A DNA stretch of 37,719 nt from a virus, in the IMG/VR virus record IMGVR_UViG_3300033148_003075, positions 1 to 37,719 of that record; one strand, written 5' to 3'. The position numbers and the translations under genes were made by a program. A model generated the notes under the pieces. It did not search any database. It saw only the letters and a program-made list of their open reading frames with translations, and was not told where the DNA came from. Shown here piece after piece: positions 6,156-13,570 of this stretch; the stretch's first letter is position 1; each line of letters opens with the position of its first letter.

Positions 6156-6397
6156 AAATCTTTTGAAACAAAATCATAAACCGATGGGTGGATATACCCA
6201 TCTCCAAATCCAATTATTTTACACTTAAAATCTCCTTCGGGTAGGGTGAAATTATGGAAAGTTTTTTTTGTGTCCGCTTCTGCCATATAGGTTGTTGTTC
6301 CGTCTTGGCACATAAGCCGTCCCCAACAAAAATCGTTGGTTAAAAATCCAACTTGTCCGTTAAATAAAATTGAGAAAACTATCGCAAGTGTAAACAT
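6152..6397 (-). CDS. Hypothetical protein with hydrophobic N-terminus, 81 aa
   Basis: MFTLAIVFSILFNGQVGF looks like a signal peptide or membrane anchor, followed by a short domain with two Cys (CWGRLMC) and an aromatic, beta-rich tail. The gene lies just downstream of the structured RNA E2 and the promoter/switch at 6583-6679, so it is probably the first protein made from that promoter. No family recognised. Confidence 0.65.
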   Translation of the reverse strand: MFTLAIVFSILFNGQVGFLTNDFCWGRLMCQDGTTTYMAEADTKKTFHNFTLPEGDFKCKIIGFGDGYIHPSVYDFVSKDL

Positions 6398-6408
6398 ATA
6401 TTCCCTTA

Positions 6409-6572
6409 ATGCTGGCGGCGAAAGTAAATTGTATATCGCGAATAAAACTCTCGCATCTCGCCACTCTACTAATTTATGTTATTGTGTAAGACGAGAACAC
6501 CCGCTGGTCGTTTAGCAACCTTGGGCTACCTTATCCCCGTAGAGTGGGGGACTTACTCGGTCACGCCAGCAT
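6409..6572 (-). ncRNA. Structured RNA candidate E2, 164 nt
   Basis: Closed by the 9-bp perfect helix ATGCTGGCG/CGCCAGCAT (6409-6417 with 6564-6572). A second perfect 9-bp helix pairs CCACTCTAC (6461-6469) with GTAGAGTGG (6539-6547). On the minus strand ACTCTAC is also the loop of a CCCC/GGGG hairpin, so a pseudoknot is possible. Inside, GGTTG/CGACC pairs through a U-G that exists only on the minus strand. The core GAGTAAGTCCCC, then ACGGGGATAA, is shared with E1 and E3. It lies in a 299-bp gap between the attenuated promoter and the first gene, so transcription as a leader or stable RNA is likely. Confidence 0.6.
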
Positions 6573-6582
6573 AAAAAGAATA

Positions 6583-6645
6583 TAAAAGCCAACCGAAAGG
6601 GATAGAGGGTTGGCTGTATTAAAACGCTTACTATGTCCTATCCCT
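6583..6645 (-). promoter_or_regulatory. Transcription switch (attenuator), copy 2
   Basis: On the minus strand, starting at the predicted transcript 5' end: a = AGGGATAG (6638-6645), b = AGCCAACC (6608-6615), a' = CTATCCCT (6598-6605), b' = GGTTGGCT (6587-6594), then TTTTATATTCTTTTT. a pairs a' (8 bp) and b pairs b' (8 bp). The order a-b-a'-b' with only 3 nt between a' and b' makes the two helices mutually exclusive. b:b' plus the T-run is an intrinsic terminator, and a:a' would be the antiterminator. The same plan occurs at 35283-35364. Confidence 0.7.
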
Positions 6646-6651
6646 AATTTA

Positions 6652-6679
6652 ATTATAGACAACTGGTTAAGTTTGTCAA
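6652..6679 (-). promoter_or_regulatory. Consensus sigma70-type promoter
   Basis: -35 TTGACA (6674-6679), 16-bp spacer, -10 TATAAT (6652-6657), reading leftwards. The expected start is about 6645, exactly where arm a of the switch begins. It would drive E2 and the accessory genes below 6.4 kb. Confidence 0.85.
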
Positions 6680-6685
6680 TAGGAG

Positions 6686-6694
6686 TTATCCACA
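6686..6694. promoter_or_regulatory. Perfect DnaA-box sequence
   Basis: TTATCCACA (plus strand), the DnaA-box consensus, ends 6 bp upstream of the -35 box. The identical sequence occupies the identical position at 35413-35421. The spacing suggests a regulator, DnaA or another protein, contacting polymerase at both promoters. Confidence 0.6.
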
Positions 6695-6696
6695 AT

Positions 6697-6894
6697 TTAT
6701 CTATCTAAAAACATCTTAATTACTAACGGAATTAGAATTATATTTATAATAGCCGAAGCTCCCAAAGTAAAAGACCGCCAGTTTTCTAACTTGCCTATGC
6801 GACCATTTTGTTTTTTGAGATGTTTTTCTATGTTGTCTAACTTTCCTTCCATTCGTATTTGAATTTCGTGGAGAGTTTCGTTTGAAAATTCCAT
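6697..6894 (-). CDS. XhlA-like holin-associated protein, 65 aa
   Basis: The N-terminal 45 residues form a charged helix (KLDNIEKHLKKQNGRIGKLE), then comes a C-terminal membrane helix (IINIILIPLVIKMFL). This is the layout of the haemolysin XhlA family of phage proteins, which act with a holin and endolysin in lysis. It sits directly after the fibre gene. The endolysin candidate is far away at 30.4 kb, and a second holin-like gene is at 37.3 kb, so its lysis role is plausible but unproven. Confidence 0.6.
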   Translation of the reverse strand: MEFSNETLHEIQIRMEGKLDNIEKHLKKQNGRIGKLENWRSFTLGASAIINIILIPLVIKMFLDR

Positions 6895-6903
6895 AATGTT
6901 TCC

Positions 6904-9417
6904 TTATTTAAATAAACTCCTAAACCATTCTATAAATTTCAAAACAGCACTTTGATTTTGTTCCAGTTCCGCAATTCTTGCTTCTAAATCTCCGCCAACT
7001 AATATCTTTTTTTCCACTTCTAACTCCTCAATTCTTTTAATTAACTGTTGGATTGCCCTTGTGTTTAATTGGACGCTTGCCCCTAAATCTCTACCGACAA
7101 AAGTATATGATGTTTCTTCAATAATTGGGACTTCTTTCGTTCTCGCCTCATTGACTAATACTGTGGTCGTGGCTTGCCCGTCCCAAACATCTTCATATTC
7201 CGCTTCGTATTTAATTATCTCTACGCCAACCTGACTGGTTGAAATGGCTGATGTTTCTACTCTTACTCCTGCTGGTAGTGTGGCGTGGTCAATTTTCGCC
7301 CAATCACCTTTTTCTGTTCCTTGTTCGTGTTTAATGTTTTTAATAGCAGACACAGCGTCTCCGATATATTTAGGTGAATACTCAATATATTGGTCAGCTA
7401 AAACACTGCCAGCTACTGATAATTTATGAGATGGTGTTGTTGTGCCGATGCCGACATTGCCGCCAGACAAATCCCCGAATATTATCCCCCCTATATTTAA
7501 ATGATTATTTGTTGTCGCTGTTGGTGGGTCAGCATTATATCCAAGAATAATATTATCAACTCCTGTTGTGATTAAATCCCCTGCTTGATAGCCAATTAAA
7601 ATATTTCTCCTGTCTGCTGATGTGTCAATATTATAACCTGCTTGATAACCTATTGATATTCCTTGTCTCGGTCCTCTTGACTTGTAGCCAATCGCAACTC
7701 CATAATCCCACCCAGTGCTTCCTGTCCCAACCGCAACTCCATAATTCTTTGCATTGGCAAGTCTCCCAAAAGCCATCCCATCATTATAACCAGATGCAGA
7801 AATTCCAATCGCCACGCCTGATGCAAAAGCAGCAGTGTTCGCTCCGATTGCCACACCTTGATCATAAGCCCTTGATTTATATCCTATTTGAATATTGTTT
7901 GTATCTACAACTCCAATATCATTCCCCACCCAATCTGTCCCATTAAAAACAAATGTCTTAATACACTGGCTGTAAATATCTTCTTTCAAAACTGCTCCCT
8001 GATAAACTCTTAAATAATTATCAGAATTATAAGTATCAGTATTTTTAATAATAAATATATCCCCTGCTGTTGCCGTCGATGTTGCCAGAGTAATTGTCCT
8101 GTTCCCGTTATTAGAATTTAGGTGCTGATACATTTCATCAGTTCCAACAGTCAAAGTTTTATCTCCTGTTAATGTTTCAACATTTATTCCAGCGTTATAA
8201 TTATTAGCACTAACACTACCTGCCACTGTTAAACTGTCTGAAATATGAAGAATTGTAGATGTCGCATAGGTGGTCGTTGCTCTGTTAAAGTCAATGTTTC
8301 CCAAACTGTTTATGTAGCCAACCTCTGTATTTGAGTAATTTCTATAAGAATTTTTATTTGCTCCCGCGTCATCACCCATTCTTACGAATAAATCTTTATC
8401 GGCTGCTGTTGCTCTATGTTTGGTATGTCTGATATGAATTAAAACATCGCCTAAACTTGCGTGAGCATATTCTACATCGCCAATATGTTTTAAGGCTCCT
8501 GTTGCTGGAGTTGTTGTCACCATACTGCCTCCAGTTGAAAGATATAGATTATCACCATCAGCCCAAGCCGAAGTATCAAAATTATCTAATTGTCCAGCGA
8601 CTCTAACAAGCATTGTTTGACCAGATGTCTTACTTTCAGCCGCCAATCCAATCACATCACCCATTCCCCAAATTGTATTGTCAGCAAGTGCGAATTGGAC
8701 ATTAGTTCCTACCGCACCTGAAACATAAACTGCCTGCCCTTTTGTTATAGTTTCAGTCGCTTTACCAGAAATAGTCAAAGCGGAAGCAGCCGCCGCTCCT
8801 ATATCAGTTAAATTAGAGCCATCGCCATAAATAGTGACACCTGTAATATCGCCTGCTCCTGTGATACTTCCATCCACCGTTAATGCCCCGCCAATGTGTC
8901 CGTCATCTTGAACAAAAAGCTCTGTCGTTGAAGCGGTTCCGCCGATGTAAAATGAACCTGTTGTTGTGGTGTTGCCGTCTATTCGGAAGTCAGCCCCTAT
9001 TGAAGATGAGGCGGTGATCATAATTCCTTTTGTGGAGGTGGGAACCATAGCGTCTGCGGCACTATCGTATTCCCAAGCGGAAGCACCTGCTCCGCCTGTG
9101 TCAGCGTCTGCCTGCCAAGTTAAAGCCCCAGATCCGTCTGTTTTTAGGATTTGATTGGCAGAGCCGTCTTCCATTGGGATAGTCCAAGTTGAGGTCACCA
9201 TTGGGTTGCTGTCGTGTCCTATTAAAATAGTGCTACTGGCAATAGTGCTTATTCCTGTGCAACCTTGATATGGATAGCAGACCGTCGCTCCTACTTGAGG
9301 TTCTTCTACTTCTGTCGTCTTAAAACTAAAAAGGTCTAAAACATCGCCTAAAAATCCAGCGTGGGCTGTTCCTACTAAACCAAGTAATAAAATTGTGATG
9401 ATAAGTATTTTTTTCAT
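6904..9417 (-). CDS. Large fibre/adhesin, 837 aa, Sec signal, YadA-like repeats, S74-like end
   Basis: Residues 1-20 form a clear signal peptide with an AHA cleavage site. Residues about 85-150 (ANQILKTDGSGALTWQ...) are shared with the 371-aa protein at 17069. Residues about 508-630 contain GVAIG / GISIGYQAG repeats like the head of YadA-type trimeric adhesins. GNVGIGTTTPSHKLSVAG (653-670) precedes a region ending in GRDLGASVQLNTRAIQQLIK and a coiled coil, as in the self-cleaving/trimerisation end domains of fibres (S74-like). The likely role is host adsorption as a trimeric fibre. A secretion signal is odd for a cytoplasmically assembled virion protein. AGGAAATAAT precedes the ATG at 9417. 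Confidence 0.75.
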   Translation of the reverse strand: MKKILIITILLLGLVGTAHAGFLGDVLDLFSFKTTEVEEPQVGATVCYPYQGCTGISTIASSTILIGHDSNPMVTSTWTIPMEDGSANQILKTDGSGALTWQADADTGGAGASAWEYDSAADAMVPTSTKGIMITASSSIGADFRIDGNTTTTGSFYIGGTASTTELFVQDDGHIGGALTVDGSITGAGDITGVTIYGDGSNLTDIGAAAASALTISGKATETITKGQAVYVSGAVGTNVQFALADNTIWGMGDVIGLAAESKTSGQTMLVRVAGQLDNFDTSAWADGDNLYLSTGGSMVTTTPATGALKHIGDVEYAHASLGDVLIHIRHTKHRATAADKDLFVRMGDDAGANKNSYRNYSNTEVGYINSLGNIDFNRATTTYATSTILHISDSLTVAGSVSANNYNAGINVETLTGDKTLTVGTDEMYQHLNSNNGNRTITLATSTATAGDIFIIKNTDTYNSDNYLRVYQGAVLKEDIYSQCIKTFVFNGTDWVGNDIGVVDTNNIQIGYKSRAYDQGVAIGANTAAFASGVAIGISASGYNDGMAFGRLANAKNYGVAVGTGSTGWDYGVAIGYKSRGPRQGISIGYQAGYNIDTSADRRNILIGYQAGDLITTGVDNIILGYNADPPTATTNNHLNIGGIIFGDLSGGNVGIGTTTPSHKLSVAGSVLADQYIEYSPKYIGDAVSAIKNIKHEQGTEKGDWAKIDHATLPAGVRVETSAISTSQVGVEIIKYEAEYEDVWDGQATTTVLVNEARTKEVPIIEETSYTFVGRDLGASVQLNTRAIQQLIKRIEELEVEKKILVGGDLEARIAELEQNQSAVLKFIEWFRSLFK

Positions 9418-9418
9418 A

Positions 9419-10225
9419 TTATTTCCTACATTTGTATCTTATCTTAGCCGTATTTGGCGGAGCTGTTATAAAAGAAACCACTCTGCCTGATAAAGTCCAA
9501 TCATCCGTTACAAATAATTCACCGCCACCAACTTTTAATTGTAATGAGCTAGTTGGGTTGGGGGTTACTGGTAGTGTAAAATCAGTCGTAGTTCCGTCAC
9601 CAGTTCCCAATAATGTCCAATCAATAATACGAGCTTCCAACGCCAGCTTTCCTACGCCTGCTCCTGTTGCCCCTACTGGTCTTGCTTCTAATCCTTTGAG
9701 GGTTTTCTTTAATCCTCTGATAGCAGAGATTTTGAGTTTGTCTTTTCCTTTAAGTTCTTCAAGTTTGTCGGCTATTTGTTCGGGAGTGTCTGGCGAGCCG
9801 TCTTTGCCATCTTGCCCACTAACTCCGTCTATCCCATTTATTCCATCAACTCCATCTCTTGCCTGCTTAAACTGACTAACCCGTTTAATTGCCTCGCTAA
9901 CTTCGTTTAGTTTTTCGCTCAATTTCTGATTAACCCGATTACTTGTAAAGAGAGAGTTTATCGCTTCCATTGTTCTCGCCTTGAACCCGCCGAGTGTGCT
10001 ATCGCTTTCCTTCTTTGCTTCTGTGATAATTTCGGTGAAATCTTTTTGAAGTTTCTTTAACTTTTCTTTTTCCGTATCAGAAGTTGCCCTTATCTCTCGT
10101 TCTAATTTATCAAACCTTTTTTTAACAATCTTAATAACCTTTCTAAAACTATTTTGAAAGTCCTTTACTGAAACACTGTCATTTAATGTTTCTAATATCT
10201 TTTTTAATTTTTCTGTTTTGGTCAT
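9419..10225 (-). CDS. Tail fibre with coiled coil and short collagen-like stretch, 268 aa
   Basis: The chosen start is the ATG at 10225 (MTKTEKLKKILETL). A longer frame to 10240 would need TTG. Residues about 1-120 are long charged helices (coiled coil). Next comes a collagen-like run of Gly-x-x triplets (GVDGINGIDGVSGQDGKDG), common in phage fibres as a trimeric spacer. The C-terminus is Thr/Gly-rich beta (GTGDGTTTDFTLPVT ... RYKCRK), probably a receptor-facing knob. It is followed immediately by the 837-aa fibre, so both may form one fibre assembly. Confidence 0.75.
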   Translation of the reverse strand: MTKTEKLKKILETLNDSVSVKDFQNSFRKVIKIVKKRFDKLEREIRATSDTEKEKLKKLQKDFTEIITEAKKESDSTLGGFKARTMEAINSLFTSNRVNQKLSEKLNEVSEAIKRVSQFKQARDGVDGINGIDGVSGQDGKDGSPDTPEQIADKLEELKGKDKLKISAIRGLKKTLKGLEARPVGATGAGVGKLALEARIIDWTLLGTGDGTTTDFTLPVTPNPTSSLQLKVGGGELFVTDDWTLSGRVVSFITAPPNTAKIRYKCRK

Positions 10226-10291
10226 AATTTTACTTGACAAGGGGTTTATTTTGTGATAGGTTGACTAAACTATTTTAACTTATAAAGAACT

Positions 10292-10447
10292 ATGGAATTT
10301 CTAACAATCATATTCTCATTCTTTATAATTTTTGTTGGGTTTGCTATTTTTAGCGACCTACAAGATAATAAAAATATCGGTTCGGGGAAGGTGCTTTTAG
10401 GAGTTATATTCTTCCTAATCTTTATCTTTATTCTTTTTATTTCTTAG
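10292..10447 (+). CDS. Two-helix membrane protein on plus strand, 51 aa
   Basis: MEFLTIIFSFFIIFVGFAIF then SDLQDNKNIGSG then VLLGVIFFLIFIFILF: two membrane helices joined by a polar loop, a holin-like shape. It is on the opposite strand to its neighbours and its last 11 nt overlap the 3' end of the 1043-aa gene tail to tail. A weak promoter-like TTGACA (10234-10239), 17 bp, TAGGTT lies upstream. There is no clear ribosome binding site. The hydrophobic pattern is convincing; expression is not. Confidence 0.45.
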   Translation: MEFLTIIFSFFIIFVGFAIFSDLQDNKNIGSGKVLLGVIFFLIFIFILFIS

Positions 10448-13400
10448 GGATATAAGATATTCCAAATTCCTTGATAACACCTTTTTCTTCTAATAGGGCT
10501 TTTAACGCCTTTTTTTTATTCCATTCTTGATACCTTTCTTGTATATCAGCGTCTATGGGCTGAACCTTTGCACCGACATTTCTTAACATTTCTTGCATTA
10601 AGGTTCGTTGTTGGTTTTCAGCACTCGCTCCACTTACTCCTAACACGCCTTTTTGTCGTCTTGTCCCGTCTGACTTATAACCACCTGGAATTTGGTCTGA
10701 TACTAATGGCGGAAGATATGTTTTGGTTGTGTGCCGCATTAAATCTTGAAGTTGCTTGTCCATCGTATCGCTATCGTTCCAAATTTTATCTCCGTAGAAA
10801 TCTTGGTTTCTGCTTATCTCTTTAATAAATCCAAATAAAGGCGACTTACTTAACACTGCTGACGGGATTGACTCTCGTAGTCCTGTTTCTCTCATTGTTT
10901 GCCGTTCAAAGAAGTTCCCCGCAACTAAATCACCAAAAGGGATAATATAAGTTAAATCAAAATAAGCTGACCTTCCATACTTATCTTTAATTGGAAGTTT
11001 GATATAAAAGTTATCTTTAATCCAAGGGGCTTCAGCGGCTCTTTCCCGTTCAGTTGTTTCAATGTCCGATTGGCTTTCAATGGCTTGTTTAACTTTACCA
11101 AACACAGATATTCTTTGAGGGGCTTTAAGAGCTGTTTCAATAGCAAGAGGAGTTGCCTTAGCTGTGAAAGTTACAAAAGGAACTCCCCATAAAGCAGTTC
11201 TTAGTTTTCTAATAAAAGGAGTTACTTGGGCGTAGTTAAATGTTGCCGACTCTGCCGCCTTCCAAGCGTCTTCAATCCCTAACCCTCTGTGTTTGCGATT
11301 AAAAATAAACGCTGAAAGTTTAGCAAGGTTTTCTTCTCCCTGATAAATATCACCTAATTTATTCTTGACTTTATGCCAACCAGTTCCAAGTTTTTTCCCT
11401 ACTCCCAATGCTTCAGGACTGTCAAGAATAGACCTTAGTTCGTTAGCGGCAAATGTGTCTATATTGTATCCTGCTTTTTTTGCCTGTTTGATATACTTAC
11501 CAGTTCCTCTCGCTACTTCTTTAACCGCTCTTGCGTTGGCTTTAATTACTCTTGGGTCAAGCGGGTTCATTCCAAGTTTCCAATAATTCAGTATCTGGTT
11601 AGATACCATATTCCTTGCGTGGGTGGCTGGGTTCATTACAACTTTAAAAAACTTAAAGTTCCCCATTATCTTTTGTCCCGCAAAATCTTTCATTGGTTCT
11701 GCGACTTCTTGGATAGCGTTGTAGATATTTTTAGGAACCCACTTACCTTTTAACGCTCCAACTCTTATTCCTTTTGGAAGTTGTTTAAATCCTGCTTGGG
11801 CAACATCGCTACCAAAATGTTTAGCAGTTGCTTTAAATAGTTTGGCATTTTCTACATCTTTTGTTAAATCAAACACACTCTTAAAAAGCAAATAAGCGGG
11901 ATTATCTATCTGTCCAAGTTCTGCCATTTTTTCTGGGGTTAGCCCTACTTTTCGTTTCTTAATACCCTTAATCCCCACTTTCATAAAACTAAAAAGACCC
12001 TTGCTTTTGGCTTGTTCAAATTCTGTATAAGCGTTTTTAATATATTCCCCAAGGTTTTCTTCAAACTTCGCTTTGCTTAAAAGTCCCAAATCCACCGCTT
12101 CTTGCCCTAAATCATCAATCTTTTTCCAAGCGGGCTTGACTAACTTAAACTCTTCTGGGGTTAAAATTTTTTTAAGTTGCTTAATCCCAACCCTCATCAT
12201 TCTACCTGTTTTATCTTTGGTTAAAAGTTTAGCTGATACTTCGGGTGTTAGACCTCCAATCCCTCTTGATATTTTAGCGATATTTTGTGTTCCAACTGCT
12301 ATATTTCTAACACTCTTTTGATATGCTTGCTTATAAATCGGGTCAGCTCCAAACATCCATACAAACTTGTCAGCTAAATACTTGCCTGCTTTTGTTCCGC
12401 CTTCTATTGTTTTGTAAGTTCTCGGCAACACTTTCTTAACCCCCTTAACCACTTGGGTAATTTGCTTGCCAAAATATCCGAACTCATTTATATCATCACC
12501 AGCGAAAAATACATCCTTTGCTTTTACCTTAAATGAGCTTACTTTAACGCCTTCGGCTAATGCTTCTTTTTCTGCGTATTTTTTTGAAAGAGACACCCAA
12601 TCACCTGTTCTTAATTCATTTATAGGAGTAGCACGATAAATTGTAATATTTGCGTTAGGTTTATTTTTTATTTTTTCTAACGCTTTGAATGACTGTTGGT
12701 AGGTTTCATCGGTCATATCCGCATAAAGTTGTGGACGAGTATAAACATCTTTTGTAATAATTCCTTTTCTTGAAATATCATAAGACGGCGATACTTTTCT
12801 TGGTCTGTGTGCCATAGCGTATGGAAGTTTTTCTGCCTCTCTTGGTATTATATTCCTGTTAAACCAGTTTTTTATTGCTTCTTGTGATTTAATTCCTTGT
12901 TTTCTTAATTCTTCTCTACTTACCCTACTTTTTAAGAAAAACTCCTCCGCACTCTTATACTTCCTTGCTTCTTTGGCGAGGGGTGCGAGGTCTGGGGATA
13001 TTTTAGAAACATCAGGAGCAATATCAGATACTCCTTTTATTGTTTTTACAACTCTTCTCCCAAACAAAGCACCTTTGATGGCTTTTAATCCTTTCATAAC
13101 TCCTGGCACTTTTTTAGCAATAGTCCACGGGGCTACATAGGTTAAGGGGTCAACGGCTATATCTAAAGCAATCCCGCCTATCATTCCAGGAATACCATTA
13201 TCACCTAATGCGTCTTTATCTGAAAACGATTGTCTTGTCCTTACTCCTTCAATAAAACTTCTGCCCTTTAATATACCAGTTACTCCATATTGTAGGGCAT
13301 TGAGAGTATCAAAAATATCTGAAATAAAACCACCACTGAATATCTTTTTAGTTTGTTCGCCTGATTGGGCTGTAAGTATTCTGTCAGCGTCTTTTTGGTA

Positions 13401-13568
13401 TCCTTTACTAACTGCTAAATTATAAAGTTCGCTTGAGTCGTCTAATTTACCTTTGCCTTGTCTTTGTGTAGTTGGATATTTTTCTGATAGAAATTTACTA
13501 ACATTAAATCCGCCAGTTTTTACGGCTGGTTTGTATCCCTCTAAAAATTTATTAACATCAAAAGTCAT
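10437..13568 (-). CDS. Large internal virion protein, 1043 aa, with ART-like segment
   Basis: The N-terminus has two similar short motifs (FDVNKFLEGY, FNVSKFLSEKY). Residues about 308-366 (ITIYRATP, GDWVSLS, then DDINEFGY) match the order of R, S-x-S and late Glu seen in ADP-ribosyltransferase-like domains of phage polyvalent proteins: R312, S326/S328, E362. The C-terminal half (FNYAQVTPFIRKLRTALWG) resembles a large polyvalent protein-associated region and has amphipathic helices. Podovirus-like ejection proteins are of this size and position. I infer an injected protein that may modify a host target on entry. Catalysis is unproven. Confidence 0.6.
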   Translation of the reverse strand: MTFDVNKFLEGYKPAVKTGGFNVSKFLSEKYPTTQRQGKGKLDDSSELYNLAVSKGYQKDADRILTAQSGEQTKKIFSGGFISDIFDTLNALQYGVTGILKGRSFIEGVRTRQSFSDKDALGDNGIPGMIGGIALDIAVDPLTYVAPWTIAKKVPGVMKGLKAIKGALFGRRVVKTIKGVSDIAPDVSKISPDLAPLAKEARKYKSAEEFFLKSRVSREELRKQGIKSQEAIKNWFNRNIIPREAEKLPYAMAHRPRKVSPSYDISRKGIITKDVYTRPQLYADMTDETYQQSFKALEKIKNKPNANITIYRATPINELRTGDWVSLSKKYAEKEALAEGVKVSSFKVKAKDVFFAGDDINEFGYFGKQITQVVKGVKKVLPRTYKTIEGGTKAGKYLADKFVWMFGADPIYKQAYQKSVRNIAVGTQNIAKISRGIGGLTPEVSAKLLTKDKTGRMMRVGIKQLKKILTPEEFKLVKPAWKKIDDLGQEAVDLGLLSKAKFEENLGEYIKNAYTEFEQAKSKGLFSFMKVGIKGIKKRKVGLTPEKMAELGQIDNPAYLLFKSVFDLTKDVENAKLFKATAKHFGSDVAQAGFKQLPKGIRVGALKGKWVPKNIYNAIQEVAEPMKDFAGQKIMGNFKFFKVVMNPATHARNMVSNQILNYWKLGMNPLDPRVIKANARAVKEVARGTGKYIKQAKKAGYNIDTFAANELRSILDSPEALGVGKKLGTGWHKVKNKLGDIYQGEENLAKLSAFIFNRKHRGLGIEDAWKAAESATFNYAQVTPFIRKLRTALWGVPFVTFTAKATPLAIETALKAPQRISVFGKVKQAIESQSDIETTERERAAEAPWIKDNFYIKLPIKDKYGRSAYFDLTYIIPFGDLVAGNFFERQTMRETGLRESIPSAVLSKSPLFGFIKEISRNQDFYGDKIWNDSDTMDKQLQDLMRHTTKTYLPPLVSDQIPGGYKSDGTRRQKGVLGVSGASAENQQRTLMQEMLRNVGAKVQPIDADIQERYQEWNKKKALKALLEEKGVIKEFGISYIPKK

Positions 13569-13570
13569 AT

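Noticed and set aside
9432-9875. Plus-strand open frame of 147 codons
   Set aside because: Antisense shadow of the fibre gene with low-complexity Ser/Pro composition and no ribosome binding site.
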